NCBI GenBank assembly: GCA_041398565.1
Contig: JAWKUN010000002.1
Location: 2,254,359 to 2,318,358 of the forward strand
Direction: 5' to 3'
Source: DATGPD01 sp041398565
GTDB taxonomy: Bacteria; Planctomycetota; UBA1135; UBA2386
Length of the DNA stretch: 64,000 bases
The translations under genes and the position numbers were made by a program. Below, piece after piece: positions 1-9,120 of the stretch (its first letter is position 1; each line of letters opens with the position of its first letter). Under the pieces are notes generated by a model, which saw nothing but the letters and a program-made list of their open reading frames with translations, was not told where the DNA came from and did not search any database.

Positions 1-1
1 C

Positions 2-970
2 TTCCAGTACCACGACCAGGTCGTGTACCAGAACGGCGTGTGCCAGGCCTACGGCGTGCTCATGCAGCCGCAGCGCCAGATCTGCGCCGAAGAGGGCTGC
101 ACCAGCTTCTTCAACATCGGCACCTCGTCGTCGACCTTCCACCACCACTTCTGGGACGGCACCTCGACCCTGGTGGGGGCGGGCCTCGACATCGGCTCGC
201 GCTTCAACTTCCCGATGCCGGCCTCGGCACCCAGCAACCGTCCGTTCCGGATCGACACCAACTTCCACGGCACGGTGGGCGAGGAGTGGAGCTACGACCC
301 GTACCAGGGCTCCGGCCGCTTCTCGGCGCGTCTGGCGAAGGTCTACTACAACCACCCGGCGTCGGGTGGCACCGGCTCGGGCCTGGTCGAACTGCGCAAC
401 CCGGGCAACACGCGCTCGGCCTACGTCGCGGTCAACGGCATCTCCAACGCGGTCGCCAGCGGCTCGTCGTTCATCGCCAAGTATTCGGTGCTGACCATGG
501 TGCAGTCGTTCCTCGAGGGGGCCGACCCGACCATGTCGCACGGCATGACCCAGCTGCCGCGCGTCGAGATCGAGTCGCCCACCGAGATCACCGAGCTGGT
601 CAACCCGTCGGCGATCCAGATCCGCTACGGCGTGACCTGGCGCCGCTGGGACGGTCAGACCTACACGTCGTCGACGCCGTTGACCTTCTCGCAGCCGGAG
701 TCGGACCTCGACTACGTGGTGATGTACTCGCGCGACAACGGCGCCACTTGGCTGATCTGCGGCAACGACCACGTGGCAACGCCGGGGGTGCGTCCGACCA
801 ACCCCCTCGACATCGTCATGGACGGTGGCACCGGTACCGAGACCTTCGGCTGGCCGGTGCCGGTGGCCAGCTTCCCGCAGGGCACCTACGTCGTGCGTGT
901 GGAGTGCTACCGGCGCGGTCTGTCGCTGCACTACGCGCAGCACCAGGTCCGCATCTTCATCAACCGCTGA
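2..970 (+). CDS. Secreted/pilus-associated protein, 5' end outside window
   Basis: The reading frame is already open at base 2 and runs to TGA at 968-970, so the true start lies upstream of the window. The visible 322 residues have no recognisable enzyme motif. They are rich in Ser, Gly, aromatic and beta-forming residues, with a C-terminal stretch (YSRDNGATW) that resembles beta-sandwich extracellular domains. The prepilin gene that follows starts only 8 bases after this stop, so the two are probably one operon. The protein is plausibly a pilin-like or pilus-assembly protein whose N-terminal methylation motif is outside the window. Function is inferred from context only. Confidence 0.6.
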   Translation, partial: FQYHDQVVYQNGVCQAYGVLMQPQRQICAEEGCTSFFNIGTSSSTFHHHFWDGTSTLVGAGLDIGSRFNFPMPASAPSNRPFRIDTNFHGTVGEEWSYDPYQGSGRFSARLAKVYYNHPASGGTGSGLVELRNPGNTRSAYVAVNGISNAVASGSSFIAKYSVLTMVQSFLEGADPTMSHGMTQLPRVEIESPTEITELVNPSAIQIRYGVTWRRWDGQTYTSSTPLTFSQPESDLDYVVMYSRDNGATWLICGNDHVATPGVRPTNPLDIVMDGGTGTETFGWPVPVASFPQGTYVVRVECYRRGLSLHYAQHQVRIFINR

Positions 971-978
971 GACGGACC

Positions 979-2019
979 ATGCAAGACAACCGCCAGACGC
1001 GCGAACGCCAGCAAGGCTACACGCTGCTCGAGGTCCTGATCTCGAGCGTCATCCTCGTCTCGATGATCCTGGTGGTCACGAGCCTGAGCAAGTCGGGTTC
1101 TGACGCCGAGCGCTATGCGTCGCGCCTCACCCGCGCCACCGAGATCTGCCAGGAGATCATGGACGAACTGCGGCGCGGCCTGTCGTCGTCGGTGCGCGTG
1201 TTCCACAACGACGCGGTCGGCAACGCCTACGCCAACCTGCTCGACCTGCCGGCGACCGCCCCGCGCATCGGTTCGCGCCTGCCGACGCTGCGCCCGAGCG
1301 GCATCTTCGAGCGGGAGCCGACCGGGCAGCAGTACTCGGGCAACTCGCTGGTCTTCGCCCGCCACACCTGGACCGACACCTACCTGGCGACCAGTGGGCG
1401 TACGTTCAACGTCGACGTGTACCGCGTGCACGCCTACTACCTGCGTCAGGACGGTGACGGTCTCGTGGCGGGGGCCGGCATCGGTTTGAACTTCGCGCGC
1501 TTCGTCAGCGAGCCGCTGGCCGACGGCAAGCAGATCGACGCGATTGCCGACGCCACCGACAGGCGTGACGTCCTGCGCCTGCTCCATGCCGGCCGCACCA
1601 CCACGGACCTCATGACCCAGCCGGACCCCGTGCACGCCACGCTCGAGGTGGTCTGGCGCCTGGGCGAGGACCCGGCCACGACCGGCACCCTGCGCCAGGT
1701 GAGCGCCGGCGGCACGCTCAGCAACTCGCGCGGCGCGACGTGGAAGCTGCTGCGCGACGCCTCGCGCTCGAACGACGGCCTGGTGTTCTACCGACATCAT
1801 TCGGTGGCGACCAACTGGGCGCCTCCGGCCTACGGCGTCGGCCAGTTCAGCCAGATCGACAACAGCGGCGACGGCTTCCCGCACGGCTTCGAGACCCAGC
1901 TCATCGGGCCGGCCTCGGCGCGCCAGCTGCTCCTCCGCATGTGCGTGGTGAGCACCAACCGGGCCGGACACCGCGCCTACGCCCGACAGGAGATCATCCA
2001 GGACTGCCGCGACATCTGA
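979..2019 (+). CDS. Prepilin-type N-terminal cleavage/methylation protein
   Basis: ATG at 979 follows the upstream stop by 8 bases. Residues 13-34 carry a type IV prepilin signal, GYTLLEVL, with the Gly cleavage site, Glu at +5 of the mature chain and a hydrophobic helix after it. A PilD-type peptidase would cut before the Tyr. The remaining 310 residues form a long polar region typical of minor pilins or type II secretion pseudopilins (PilW/PilV-like) rather than a short major pilin. Substrate and partners are unknown. The first, partial gene is the probable co-transcribed partner. Confidence 0.8.
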   Translation: MQDNRQTRERQQGYTLLEVLISSVILVSMILVVTSLSKSGSDAERYASRLTRATEICQEIMDELRRGLSSSVRVFHNDAVGNAYANLLDLPATAPRIGSRLPTLRPSGIFEREPTGQQYSGNSLVFARHTWTDTYLATSGRTFNVDVYRVHAYYLRQDGDGLVAGAGIGLNFARFVSEPLADGKQIDAIADATDRRDVLRLLHAGRTTTDLMTQPDPVHATLEVVWRLGEDPATTGTLRQVSAGGTLSNSRGATWKLLRDASRSNDGLVFYRHHSVATNWAPPAYGVGQFSQIDNSGDGFPHGFETQLIGPASARQLLLRMCVVSTNRAGHRAYARQEIIQDCRDI

Positions 2020-2106
2020 CCGGCGGTCTCCAGGCGGCAGGAGCCGGGTCAGACGATGGCCCTTGCGGGGAGCCGGCCCACCCCCTAGTCTCCTCGCCCC
2101 TCCAAG

Positions 2107-2331
2107 ATGGAAGACACCCTCCCTCAGCAGCTCGTCCGCCTCGTCGGCGGCTCGTTCCAGAAGACGGCGTTGCTGCAGAAGCGTGTGCGCGAACTCGTCC
2201 GTGGCCAGAAGCCGCTGTTCGAGACCCGCGAGCGCAACTACATCCGGATCGCCGCCGAGGAGATGAAGCGGGGGCTGATCGAACTGGTGCCCGACGAAGA
2301 GGACACCGCGCCGCCGCCGGTGAATCTGTAG
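2107..2331 (+). CDS. rpoZ: RNA polymerase omega-like subunit
   Basis: This 74-residue protein has the omega-like core pattern: a helix ending in RVRELVRG, a short loop with PLF, then IAAEEMKRGLIEL. In RpoZ this region wraps the beta' C-terminus and helps assemble RNA polymerase. Planctomycete omega proteins are known to be short and divergent, and lack the canonical MARxT N-terminus, as here. The gene stands alone, 87 bases after the prepilin gene. The alternative is an unrelated small helical protein; comparison with planctomycete RpoZ profiles would decide. Confidence 0.65.
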   Translation: MEDTLPQQLVRLVGGSFQKTALLQKRVRELVRGQKPLFETRERNYIRIAAEEMKRGLIELVPDEEDTAPPPVNL

Positions 2332-2590
2332 CGCGGCCAGCCGCGGCGTTTGGTCAGTCGCGCCGGTCGGTCCGTTGGGGGAGCCTGACCACCCGGGCTC
2401 CGATCGTTCGGAACTACCGGTATCCGACCTCTCTGGTCCTGCTGCCGCCACCATCCGTTCGAATGGTGAGATGCGGCCGTCGCCAAGGGGCGCGCACCTG
2501 CGCCGAGCCAACGGGTGACGTCGTAGCGCGCATCGCGTCGGGCCTGCGGCGCACGGGTTGAGCCCGGGTGCCCGGCTGCTCGATAGGGCC

Positions 2591-2609
2591 GATCGGAGAA
2601 GCTCCGATC
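2591..2609. promoter_or_regulatory. Perfect 8-bp hairpin in the leader of the kinase gene
   Basis: GATCGGAG-AAG-CTCCGATC forms a perfect 8-bp stem with a 3-base loop, ending 5 bases before the first ATG of the kinase gene. A stem this close to the start could cover the ribosome-binding region or serve as an operator. No function is shown. Confidence 0.5.
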
Positions 2610-2614
2610 GGTTC

Positions 2615-5600
2615 ATGATGGAAGGTAGCCCGGGACGCAGCGGTGGCGGCGGCATCCGCCGACTTGGCGAGTTCGTCCTCCTCGACGAGTTGGGCCGCGG
2701 CGGCATGGGCGTGGTGTTCCGTGCGCGGCAAGAGACCCTCGGCCGGATCGTGGCGGTCAAGGTGCTGCCCTCCTTCGCCGGGCTCGACCGCGACGCCGTC
2801 GCTCGCTTCCGCCGCGAGGCCGAGACCGCGGCCCGCATCGCCCATCCAGGCATCGTGCCGGTGTTCGCGGTGGGCGAGGACCAGGGCACCTACTACTACG
2901 CGATGGAGCTGGTGGACGGTCCGCCGCTCGAGTCGATGCTCGGGGAGCTCGAGGGGCGCAACCCGTCGCGTCTGCTCGGCACGCTGGCCGAAGAGACGAC
3001 CCTGGGCGAGCGCTGCCCCGCCTACGGCCGCGGCCACTGGCCGGGCGCACCGATGGGGGCGCGCTACGCCGTGTCGTGCGCGGCCATCGCCGCCGACCTG
3101 GCGAACGCCTTGTGCGTGGCGCACCGCGCCAACGTCATCCACCGCGATCTCAAGCCCTCCAACGTGCTGCTGTCCTCGAGCGGGCGGCCGATGATCGTCG
3201 ACTTCGGCCTGTCGCGCGATCAGACCGCGGTCGGACTGACGCAGAGCGGCGACGCCGTGGGCACGCCTTCGTACATGGCGCCGGAGCAGGCCTACGGGCT
3301 GAAGGACCTCGACGCACGCGTCGACGTGTACGGGCTCGGCGCGACCCTGTACGAGATGCTGACGCTGCAGCCGCCGTTCGACGGAGCCCACGCCGCCGAG
3401 ATCATGCGCCGCATCATCGAGGACGAACCGGCGCCGGTGCGCGCGCTCAACTCGCGCGTGCCGCAGGACCTCGCGGCGATCGTGCACAAGTGTCTGGCCA
3501 AGAATCGCGACCTCCGTTACCCGGCGATGGAGGCGGTCGACCTCGACCTGCGCGCCTTCCTCGAAGGACGCGCCACCCAGGCGCAGGCGCCGAGCGTGGC
3601 TCGCCGCCTGGTGTCGTTCGGGTTGCGCCATCGGCGCGGCATCGGCGTCGCGGCGGCGACGACCACCGTGCTGTCGCTGGGCGGAGTCGTCATGGGGGTG
3701 TGGAGCGGCTCGCGGATGCGCGAAGCGGGCATGGAGCAGCTCACCCTGGCGCGCGACGAGCTGGTGATGCACGGCAACCTGGAGACGGCCCAGGAGTGCT
3801 ACGGGCGTGCCAACCAACTGCTCGCCGATCCGGCGACCGTCGGCACCGCCCGTCAGCAGCACCTGCAAGCGGCGTTCGACGCCTGGTACGCGCAGGCGGA
3901 CCGGCGGCCGTGGCTGATGCGGCTCTTGAACTCGATACCACCCGAGCTGCGCACTCCGCGCTGGGCGGCACTGGAGCGCCGCCTGCGCGGCGAGGCGCAG
4001 TGCCGGCTCGAGGGCTACCTCTTGGACGCGGGCACCGACGTGTCGTTGACCCGCTTCGACGGCGAGCGTTTCGTGCCCGTCGAGGGCGGTTGGCCGGAGG
4101 ACGGCATGCTCGCCACGGGGCACTACGTGGCGCGCCTCGAGCGACCCGGCTTGGCGCCGACGGCCCTGGCGTTCACCGTCGGCCGCGACGTCGCGCAGAC
4201 CGTGGTCGCACCGCAGCTGAGCGTGGCCGCGGTGCACGAGGACGAGGTGCTGGTGGCGAGCGACGAGCCGGCGCGCGCCTTCCTGCTGGCGCGCACGGAG
4301 ATGTCGGGCAAGGAATTCGAGGCGCTGACGGGCGGCCTGCCGCCGGAGCAGCGCGCCGAGTTCGCCGACGTCGAGGTCGGCGAGGAGCACCTGCCGGTGA
4401 GCAACCTGTCGCTGCGCCAGGCGCGGACTCTCGCGGCGCTGGCGGGCGGCCATCTGCCGTCGCTCGCCGAGTACCAGCTGGCGGGACGCGCGGGCGCCCC
4501 GGCCGCGACCATGCGCTACCCGTGGGGCGGCACCTTCGACGACAGCCGGGTGCACGCCGACCCGGTTCGCTCCTCGCGGCCGGGCCCCGTCGACTCGCGA
4601 CCTTCGGGAGCGTCGCCGTTCGGCATCCTCCATCTCGTCGGCAACGTCGCCGAGTTCGTCGGGGCGGGAGGCGGCGACTCGGTCTGGCTGGCTGGCGGCG
4701 ACTTCCTGTCCGGCCGGGACCAGGCGACCCTGGATGCGCACACGGTGGTGCTCGACTTGGACCAACCGCAGCGCCGCGGCGGTGTGCGGGTGGCGCGCGT
4801 CGCGCCGGTGGGCGCCGAGGCCAACGCGGCGGCGGCCGCGGCCGCCGAGACGCGCTTCGAGTCGCTGTGGAAGGACGGCTCGGTGGTCTTGATGCAGGAC
4901 TGGGACATCGACGCCAACGGCGCCGCTCGCTCGCGTCTGCGGCTCGCTGGCTTCCACCGCGAAGGCGTGCGCCGGTTGGGCGTGCCGGTTGCCACCCCCG
5001 GCTTTCTGCAGAACGACGTGCCCGAGTGCCGGCTGGGCGGCGGGCCGCCCGAGCGCGTCGTACCCGAGACCCGCGGCGGCGAGACGATCCTCAACATCGA
5101 CGTCGACAAGCTGGTGGCGCGCCAGCTCTACCGCATCGACGTCACCTGCGCGTTGACGCCGGTCACCGGGCTGCTCGGGCGCGCCGACGGCTACGTCCTG
5201 CAGGTGCCGCTGAAGGCGACCGGCCGGACTCCGAACTACTACCGAGTCACCCTGCCGCCGCGCAGCACCATCGACGAGGTCGACCCGCCGCCGACCGCGT
5301 TCTACGCGGTGAAGGACCGTCCGGTGCTCACCTGGGAGTTCCCGCCCGATGGCGGCGGCGACCGCGCGTTCTCGGGTGTGGTCCGCTTTCGCAAGGACGG
5401 TTTCTTGAGCGCGCGTTGGCCGACCAAGGCGGAGGCGATGCGAGTCGCCGGCCGGCTCTTCACGGCGCTGCGCGCGCGCGACACCGCGACTCTGCGCGAC
5501 ATGCTCGACCCGTCCTTCGTGATGGCTCCGTCGGGTGCCACCGCCGCGATCCTCACCGACGGGCGCGGCACCGTGCGCGAGTGGTTCGACAACGTCCGCT

Positions 5601-6244
5601 TCGTCGACGTCACGGCGGTGGGCGCGGTCAACACGGCGGAGCTGGTGGTCGATTGGCACGCCGGCGACAAGACCGCCAAGGGCTGGCCCCTGCGCGTGCA
5701 CTGGCGCAACGACGGCAACCGCGCCCGAGTCCTCGAGGTCTCGCCGGCAGGACGCAGCGACACCGGGCGCATCGAGCAGGGTGCCTACGTGCACGACGCC
5801 GTGCTCCTGCGCATCGACTCGGGCGCCGACTTCACCCTGTCGCGCATGGTGGGGCACCTGGCGCCGCTCCAAGTCGAGCTGCGGCCGAACCCCCTCGATC
5901 GACCGTGCTTCGTCATGGTGCTGGGCCGCTACGAGGACAAGGACACCGACGAGGCCGCGGTCTGGCAGGTCCTGTCGGGAGGGACGCACGTCGTCGACGG
6001 CAACCAACGCAGCCTCGGGCAGAGGCCCGGCAAGTTCGCCGACTACCCGGCCGTGATCGAGGACTGGGTGTTCGCGGCCGGACCGGGCTACCGGCGCGAG
6101 CGCTGGCTGAAGGTGAGCTCCGGTCGCCGGCGCCTGCTCATCCGCATGGTGGCGCTGGGCGACAGCGCCGACCTGGCCAGCCGGGCGTTCGAGCGCGCCG
6201 AAACGTGGTTCGACGGGTTGCTGCCGCGCCTGCACCTCGACTGA
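2615..6244 (+). CDS. Membrane Ser/Thr protein kinase with C-terminal FGE-sulfatase-like domain
   Basis: The protein has 1209 residues. The kinase domain spans about residues 18-315, with the glycine loop GRGGMGVVF, VAVK lysine, catalytic HRDLKPSN near 175, DFG near 197 and APEQ. One transmembrane helix follows at about 340-362. Residues about 545-730 match the formylglycine-generating-enzyme / SUMF1-like fold (YPWGG, GNVAEFV, GGDF, RGGVRVAR). This domain is widespread in planctomycete kinases, usually without the oxidase chemistry. The last ~480 residues are uncharacterised. ATG 2615 was chosen because the first 19 codons of the longer TTG-started frame do not look like protein; a second ATG is at 2618. 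It probably phosphorylates unknown targets from the inner membrane. Confidence 0.9.
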   Translation: MMEGSPGRSGGGGIRRLGEFVLLDELGRGGMGVVFRARQETLGRIVAVKVLPSFAGLDRDAVARFRREAETAARIAHPGIVPVFAVGEDQGTYYYAMELVDGPPLESMLGELEGRNPSRLLGTLAEETTLGERCPAYGRGHWPGAPMGARYAVSCAAIAADLANALCVAHRANVIHRDLKPSNVLLSSSGRPMIVDFGLSRDQTAVGLTQSGDAVGTPSYMAPEQAYGLKDLDARVDVYGLGATLYEMLTLQPPFDGAHAAEIMRRIIEDEPAPVRALNSRVPQDLAAIVHKCLAKNRDLRYPAMEAVDLDLRAFLEGRATQAQAPSVARRLVSFGLRHRRGIGVAAATTTVLSLGGVVMGVWSGSRMREAGMEQLTLARDELVMHGNLETAQECYGRANQLLADPATVGTARQQHLQAAFDAWYAQADRRPWLMRLLNSIPPELRTPRWAALERRLRGEAQCRLEGYLLDAGTDVSLTRFDGERFVPVEGGWPEDGMLATGHYVARLERPGLAPTALAFTVGRDVAQTVVAPQLSVAAVHEDEVLVASDEPARAFLLARTEMSGKEFEALTGGLPPEQRAEFADVEVGEEHLPVSNLSLRQARTLAALAGGHLPSLAEYQLAGRAGAPAATMRYPWGGTFDDSRVHADPVRSSRPGPVDSRPSGASPFGILHLVGNVAEFVGAGGGDSVWLAGGDFLSGRDQATLDAHTVVLDLDQPQRRGGVRVARVAPVGAEANAAAAAAAETRFESLWKDGSVVLMQDWDIDANGAARSRLRLAGFHREGVRRLGVPVATPGFLQNDVPECRLGGGPPERVVPETRGGETILNIDVDKLVARQLYRIDVTCALTPVTGLLGRADGYVLQVPLKATGRTPNYYRVTLPPRSTIDEVDPPPTAFYAVKDRPVLTWEFPPDGGGDRAFSGVVRFRKDGFLSARWPTKAEAMRVAGRLFTALRARDTATLRDMLDPSFVMAPSGATAAILTDGRGTVREWFDNVRFVDVTAVGAVNTAELVVDWHAGDKTAKGWPLRVHWRNDGNRARVLEVSPAGRSDTGRIEQGAYVHDAVLLRIDSGADFTLSRMVGHLAPLQVELRPNPLDRPCFVMVLGRYEDKDTDEAAVWQVLSGGTHVVDGNQRSLGQRPGKFADYPAVIEDWVFAAGPGYRRERWLKVSSGRRRLLIRMVALGDSADLASRAFERAETWFDGLLPRLHLD

Positions 6245-6382
6245 CGCGGCCGATCCCTCGGGACGATCCTTGGCCGATCCTGTGGCGACAGTCTCGTTTC
6301 GGGACGCGGCCGGAGTGGGTCGGGGGTGGGCGCAAGCCGACCACCGCAATCTGCCGATGACTCAATCGGAGTGGTACCCGAC

Positions 6383-7144
6383 ATGCGCTTCCTGGCTCTC
6401 GTCCTCCCCGTGATCCTGGCGTCTGCCTTGCCGGCGCAGTCGTCCGAGGTGCACCCCGACAAACAGCGTGTCCTCGAGGAAGTCCTGCGCAAGCGCGACG
6501 ACATGCGCAGCGGCAAGACGGGTCGCTTCAACGTCCGCGTGCGCGTCAAGCTGAAGAACGGCGCCAAGCTCAACGGCGTGGTCAAGAACGGGCGTCTGGT
6601 CGAACGCGAGGAGGGGATCGACTTCGTCGAGACCGACCGCCAGAGCCCCGATGCCGGCATCCGGCTCTACTACTTCGACGAGACCACCAGCTTCGTCTTC
6701 CTGCGCTGGGAGGACATCGCCCAGCACAAGGTGCTGGTGCGACTGACGGACGACGAGGTGCGGGCGATCGAGCGCGAGTTCGCCGAACGCGAGCGCAAGC
6801 GGCGCGAGGTGGAGGCTCAGCTGCGGGCGGCGCGCTCGAAGCAGACCGGCGAGAAGAAGGGCGAGCAAGGCGAGGTTCCGGCCAAGGTCGTCGACGACGT
6901 CGGCAAGAGCGAGGAAGCCGAGCCCAGCACGCCGCTGCTGACCGAGTTCCCGGCGAGCGAGGGCTGGGGCGAGACCAGGGTCAAGGAGATCGAGCGGCGG
7001 CGCATCGCGGTGGGGGTGTTTCCCAACGCCAAGGAGAAGCGTTTCCTCGAGGTGTACGGCGAGTGGAAGCAGCAGGCCGCGGCGCGCCAGGCCTACGAGG
7101 CGAAGGTCACCAAGCCGGCGCCGCCGGCGCGCGGCTCCAAGTAG
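6383..7144 (+). CDS. Secreted protein of unknown function with charged C-terminal half
   Basis: The protein has 253 residues. It starts at ATG 6383 with a clear signal peptide (RFLALVLPVILASALPAQS) ending in an A-Q-S type cleavage site. Next comes a compact beta-rich stretch (RVRVKLKNGAKLNGVVKNGR), then a long Glu/Arg/Lys-rich helical segment around residues 120-185 that may form a coiled coil. No family is recognised. It lies between the kinase and fabD with 138-base and 57-base gaps, and neither neighbour suggests a specific role. Confidence 0.75.
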   Translation: MRFLALVLPVILASALPAQSSEVHPDKQRVLEEVLRKRDDMRSGKTGRFNVRVRVKLKNGAKLNGVVKNGRLVEREEGIDFVETDRQSPDAGIRLYYFDETTSFVFLRWEDIAQHKVLVRLTDDEVRAIEREFAERERKRREVEAQLRAARSKQTGEKKGEQGEVPAKVVDDVGKSEEAEPSTPLLTEFPASEGWGETRVKEIERRRIAVGVFPNAKEKRFLEVYGEWKQQAAARQAYEAKVTKPAPPARGSK

Positions 7145-7201
7145 GCAGCGCGCCGATCCGGCGCAGCCAGCACGCCGTTCCGCGGGCGCGGTGCGCGCGC
7201 T

Positions 7202-8140
7202 ATGGTTGCGCCGATGCAGACCGCTTTCCTGTTCACCGGTCAGGGCTCGCAGTTTGCCGGCATGGGCCGCGAGTTGGCCGAGCGCTATCCGGCGGCGCGC
7301 GAGGTCTTCGCGATCGCCGACGAGGCGCTGGGCCAGCCGCTGTCGCAGATGTGCTTCAGTGGGCCGGACGCAGAGCTGGCACTGACCGCGAACACCCAGC
7401 CGGCGACCCTGGCGGTGGCGACGGCGGCGTATCGCGCCCTCGGTCGCCGGCCGCACGTCGCCGCCGGTCACTCGCTCGGCGAGTATGCGGCGCTGGTTGC
7501 CGCCGAGGCGTTCGAGCTCGGTGACGCCGTCAGGCTGGTACGCGAGCGCGCGCGGCGCATGCAGGAGGCCGTACCGGTCGGCGTGGGCGGCATGGTCGTC
7601 TTGCGCAAGATGACGCTCGACGACGCCAAACGGCTGGTCGCCGGGGTCACGGACGGCGTCTGCGAGATCGCCAATGTCAACGCGCCGGGCCAGGTCGTGG
7701 TGTCGGGCGAGACGGCGGGCATGCGCCAGCTCATGCAGCTGGCGCCACCCAAGGCCGCGCTCGAGCTCCCGGTCTCGGTGCCCTTCCACTGCTCGCTGCT
7801 GCAGGACGCTGCCGCCGGCTTCGCCGACGTACTGGCGGCGGTACCCATGCGCGACCCGGCGTTCCCGGTCTGGTGCAACGTCGACGCCAAGCCGGTGACC
7901 ACCGCCGCGGCGGCGCGCGACGCGTTGCGGCGGCAGTTCGCCGGCGCGGTGCTCTGGCAGGCCTCGCTCGAGGGCATGCTGCAGGCCGGGGTGCGCCGCT
8001 TCGTCGAGTTCGGGCCCAAGGCGCCGCTGGTGAAGATGGCGATCCAGACCGCCAACCATCTCTCGATCGAGGGAGTCGCTACGCACGCTGCCACGACGCC
8101 CGAAGAAATCGAGGCGGTGCGCGCGCTGGACATGGAGTGA
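7202..8140 (+). CDS. fabD: Malonyl-CoA:ACP transacylase
   Basis: The 312-residue protein transfers malonyl from CoA to acyl carrier protein, supplying fatty acid elongation in the cytoplasm. Visible motifs are the N-terminal FTGQGSQ, the nucleophile motif GHSLGEYAAL, an Arg in the RARRMQ helix, and the late His in VPFHCSLL of the FabD Ser-His dyad. Length matches the family. ATG 7202 is used; ATG 7214 is an alternative that gives MQTAFLFTGQG. Its stop overlaps the GTG start of lpxK, so fatty acid supply and lipid A synthesis are coupled in one operon. Confidence 0.95.
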   Translation: MVAPMQTAFLFTGQGSQFAGMGRELAERYPAAREVFAIADEALGQPLSQMCFSGPDAELALTANTQPATLAVATAAYRALGRRPHVAAGHSLGEYAALVAAEAFELGDAVRLVRERARRMQEAVPVGVGGMVVLRKMTLDDAKRLVAGVTDGVCEIANVNAPGQVVVSGETAGMRQLMQLAPPKAALELPVSVPFHCSLLQDAAAGFADVLAAVPMRDPAFPVWCNVDAKPVTTAAAARDALRRQFAGAVLWQASLEGMLQAGVRRFVEFGPKAPLVKMAIQTANHLSIEGVATHAATTPEEIEAVRALDME

Positions 8141-9120
8141 GCGCCGGCTTCACCCTGGGCGCGGTGGCCGGCGCGATCACGGCGCCGCTCGGTTGGCTCT
8201 ACGGGGCCGCCATGGCGCTGCGCAACGTCGCCTACGACCGGCACTCGGCCGCGCGCCTGGGGGTGCCGGTGGTGTCGGTCGGCAACCTGGCAGCGGGCGG
8301 CACCGGCAAGACGCCGCTGGTGGTGAGCCTGCTCGAGCGGGCCTACGCCGCCGGCCGGCGCCCTGGCGTCCTGGCGCGCGGCTACGGTCGCGCCGCCGGC
8401 GCCGAGCTCAACGACGAGGGGATGCTGCTCGCCGGTCGCTTCCCGGGCCTGCTGCAGGTGCAGGACCCGGACCGGGTGCGCGGTGGGCGCCAACTCGTCG
8501 CGCGCGGCGCGGACTGGGTCGTGCTCGACGACGGCTTCCAGCACCGTCGCCTGCACCGCGACGTCGACCTGGTCTGCCTCGATGCGATGCACCCGTTCGA
8601 CCGCGTCCTGCCGGCAGGTCTGCAGCGCGAGTTCGCCTCCGGTCTTCGGCGTGCCAGCGCGGTGGTGCTGACGCGCGCCGACGCGCTCGACGCCAGGGCC
8701 CGTGCCGATCTCGTGCGCGCGGTCGAGCGCCGTGCCCGCCGGCCGCTGCCCGTGTTCGCCAGCGCGCACGCGCCGCTCGACCTGGTGGAACAGCCCGAAG
8801 GCTCGACCGTGCCGCTGGCACGCCTGCGCGGGCGCCGGGTCGTCCTGCTGTCGGCGATCGCGCGGCCACAGCGTTTCGCTGCCACCGTCGCGACTCTCGG
8901 AGCCGAGGTGATCGAACACGTGGTGCGGCGCGACCATTCGACGGTCGCCGCGGGCGAGCTCGAAACCCTGGCACAGCGCGCGGCTGCGCGCGATGCTTGC
9001 CTGCTCGTGACCGAGAAAGACGCCGTGAAGATGGTGGGCCTGCCCACGCCCCGCCTCGTGCTGCGCATCGCGCTGCGCTTCGAGGAACCGTTGCCGGACG
9101 AGCTCCTGCTGCTGCGATGA
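8137..9120 (+). CDS. lpxK: Tetraacyldisaccharide 4'-kinase (lipid A 4'-kinase)
   Basis: LpxK phosphorylates the 4' position of the lipid A disaccharide at the inner membrane. The 327-residue length fits the family. Visible features are a hydrophobic N-terminal segment, the P-loop GNLAAGGTGKTPLV, ARGYGR, LDDGFQHRRL and TEKDAVK. The GTG start at 8137 overlaps the fabD stop by four bases (GTGA), and the stop overlaps the next ATG (ATGA), indicating translational coupling. Its presence supports an LPS-type outer membrane in this organism. Confidence 0.93.
   Translation: MSAGFTLGAVAGAITAPLGWLYGAAMALRNVAYDRHSAARLGVPVVSVGNLAAGGTGKTPLVVSLLERAYAAGRRPGVLARGYGRAAGAELNDEGMLLAGRFPGLLQVQDPDRVRGGRQLVARGADWVVLDDGFQHRRLHRDVDLVCLDAMHPFDRVLPAGLQREFASGLRRASAVVLTRADALDARARADLVRAVERRARRPLPVFASAHAPLDLVEQPEGSTVPLARLRGRRVVLLSAIARPQRFAATVATLGAEVIEHVVRRDHSTVAAGELETLAQRAAARDACLLVTEKDAVKMVGLPTPRLVLRIALRFEEPLPDELLLLR

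Noticed and set aside
931..6349. Very long open frames on the minus strand opposite the prepilin and kinase genes
   Set aside because: They mirror the high-GC third-position bias of the plus-strand genes, contain low-complexity Arg/Ala/Gly text and no domain, and are not real genes.
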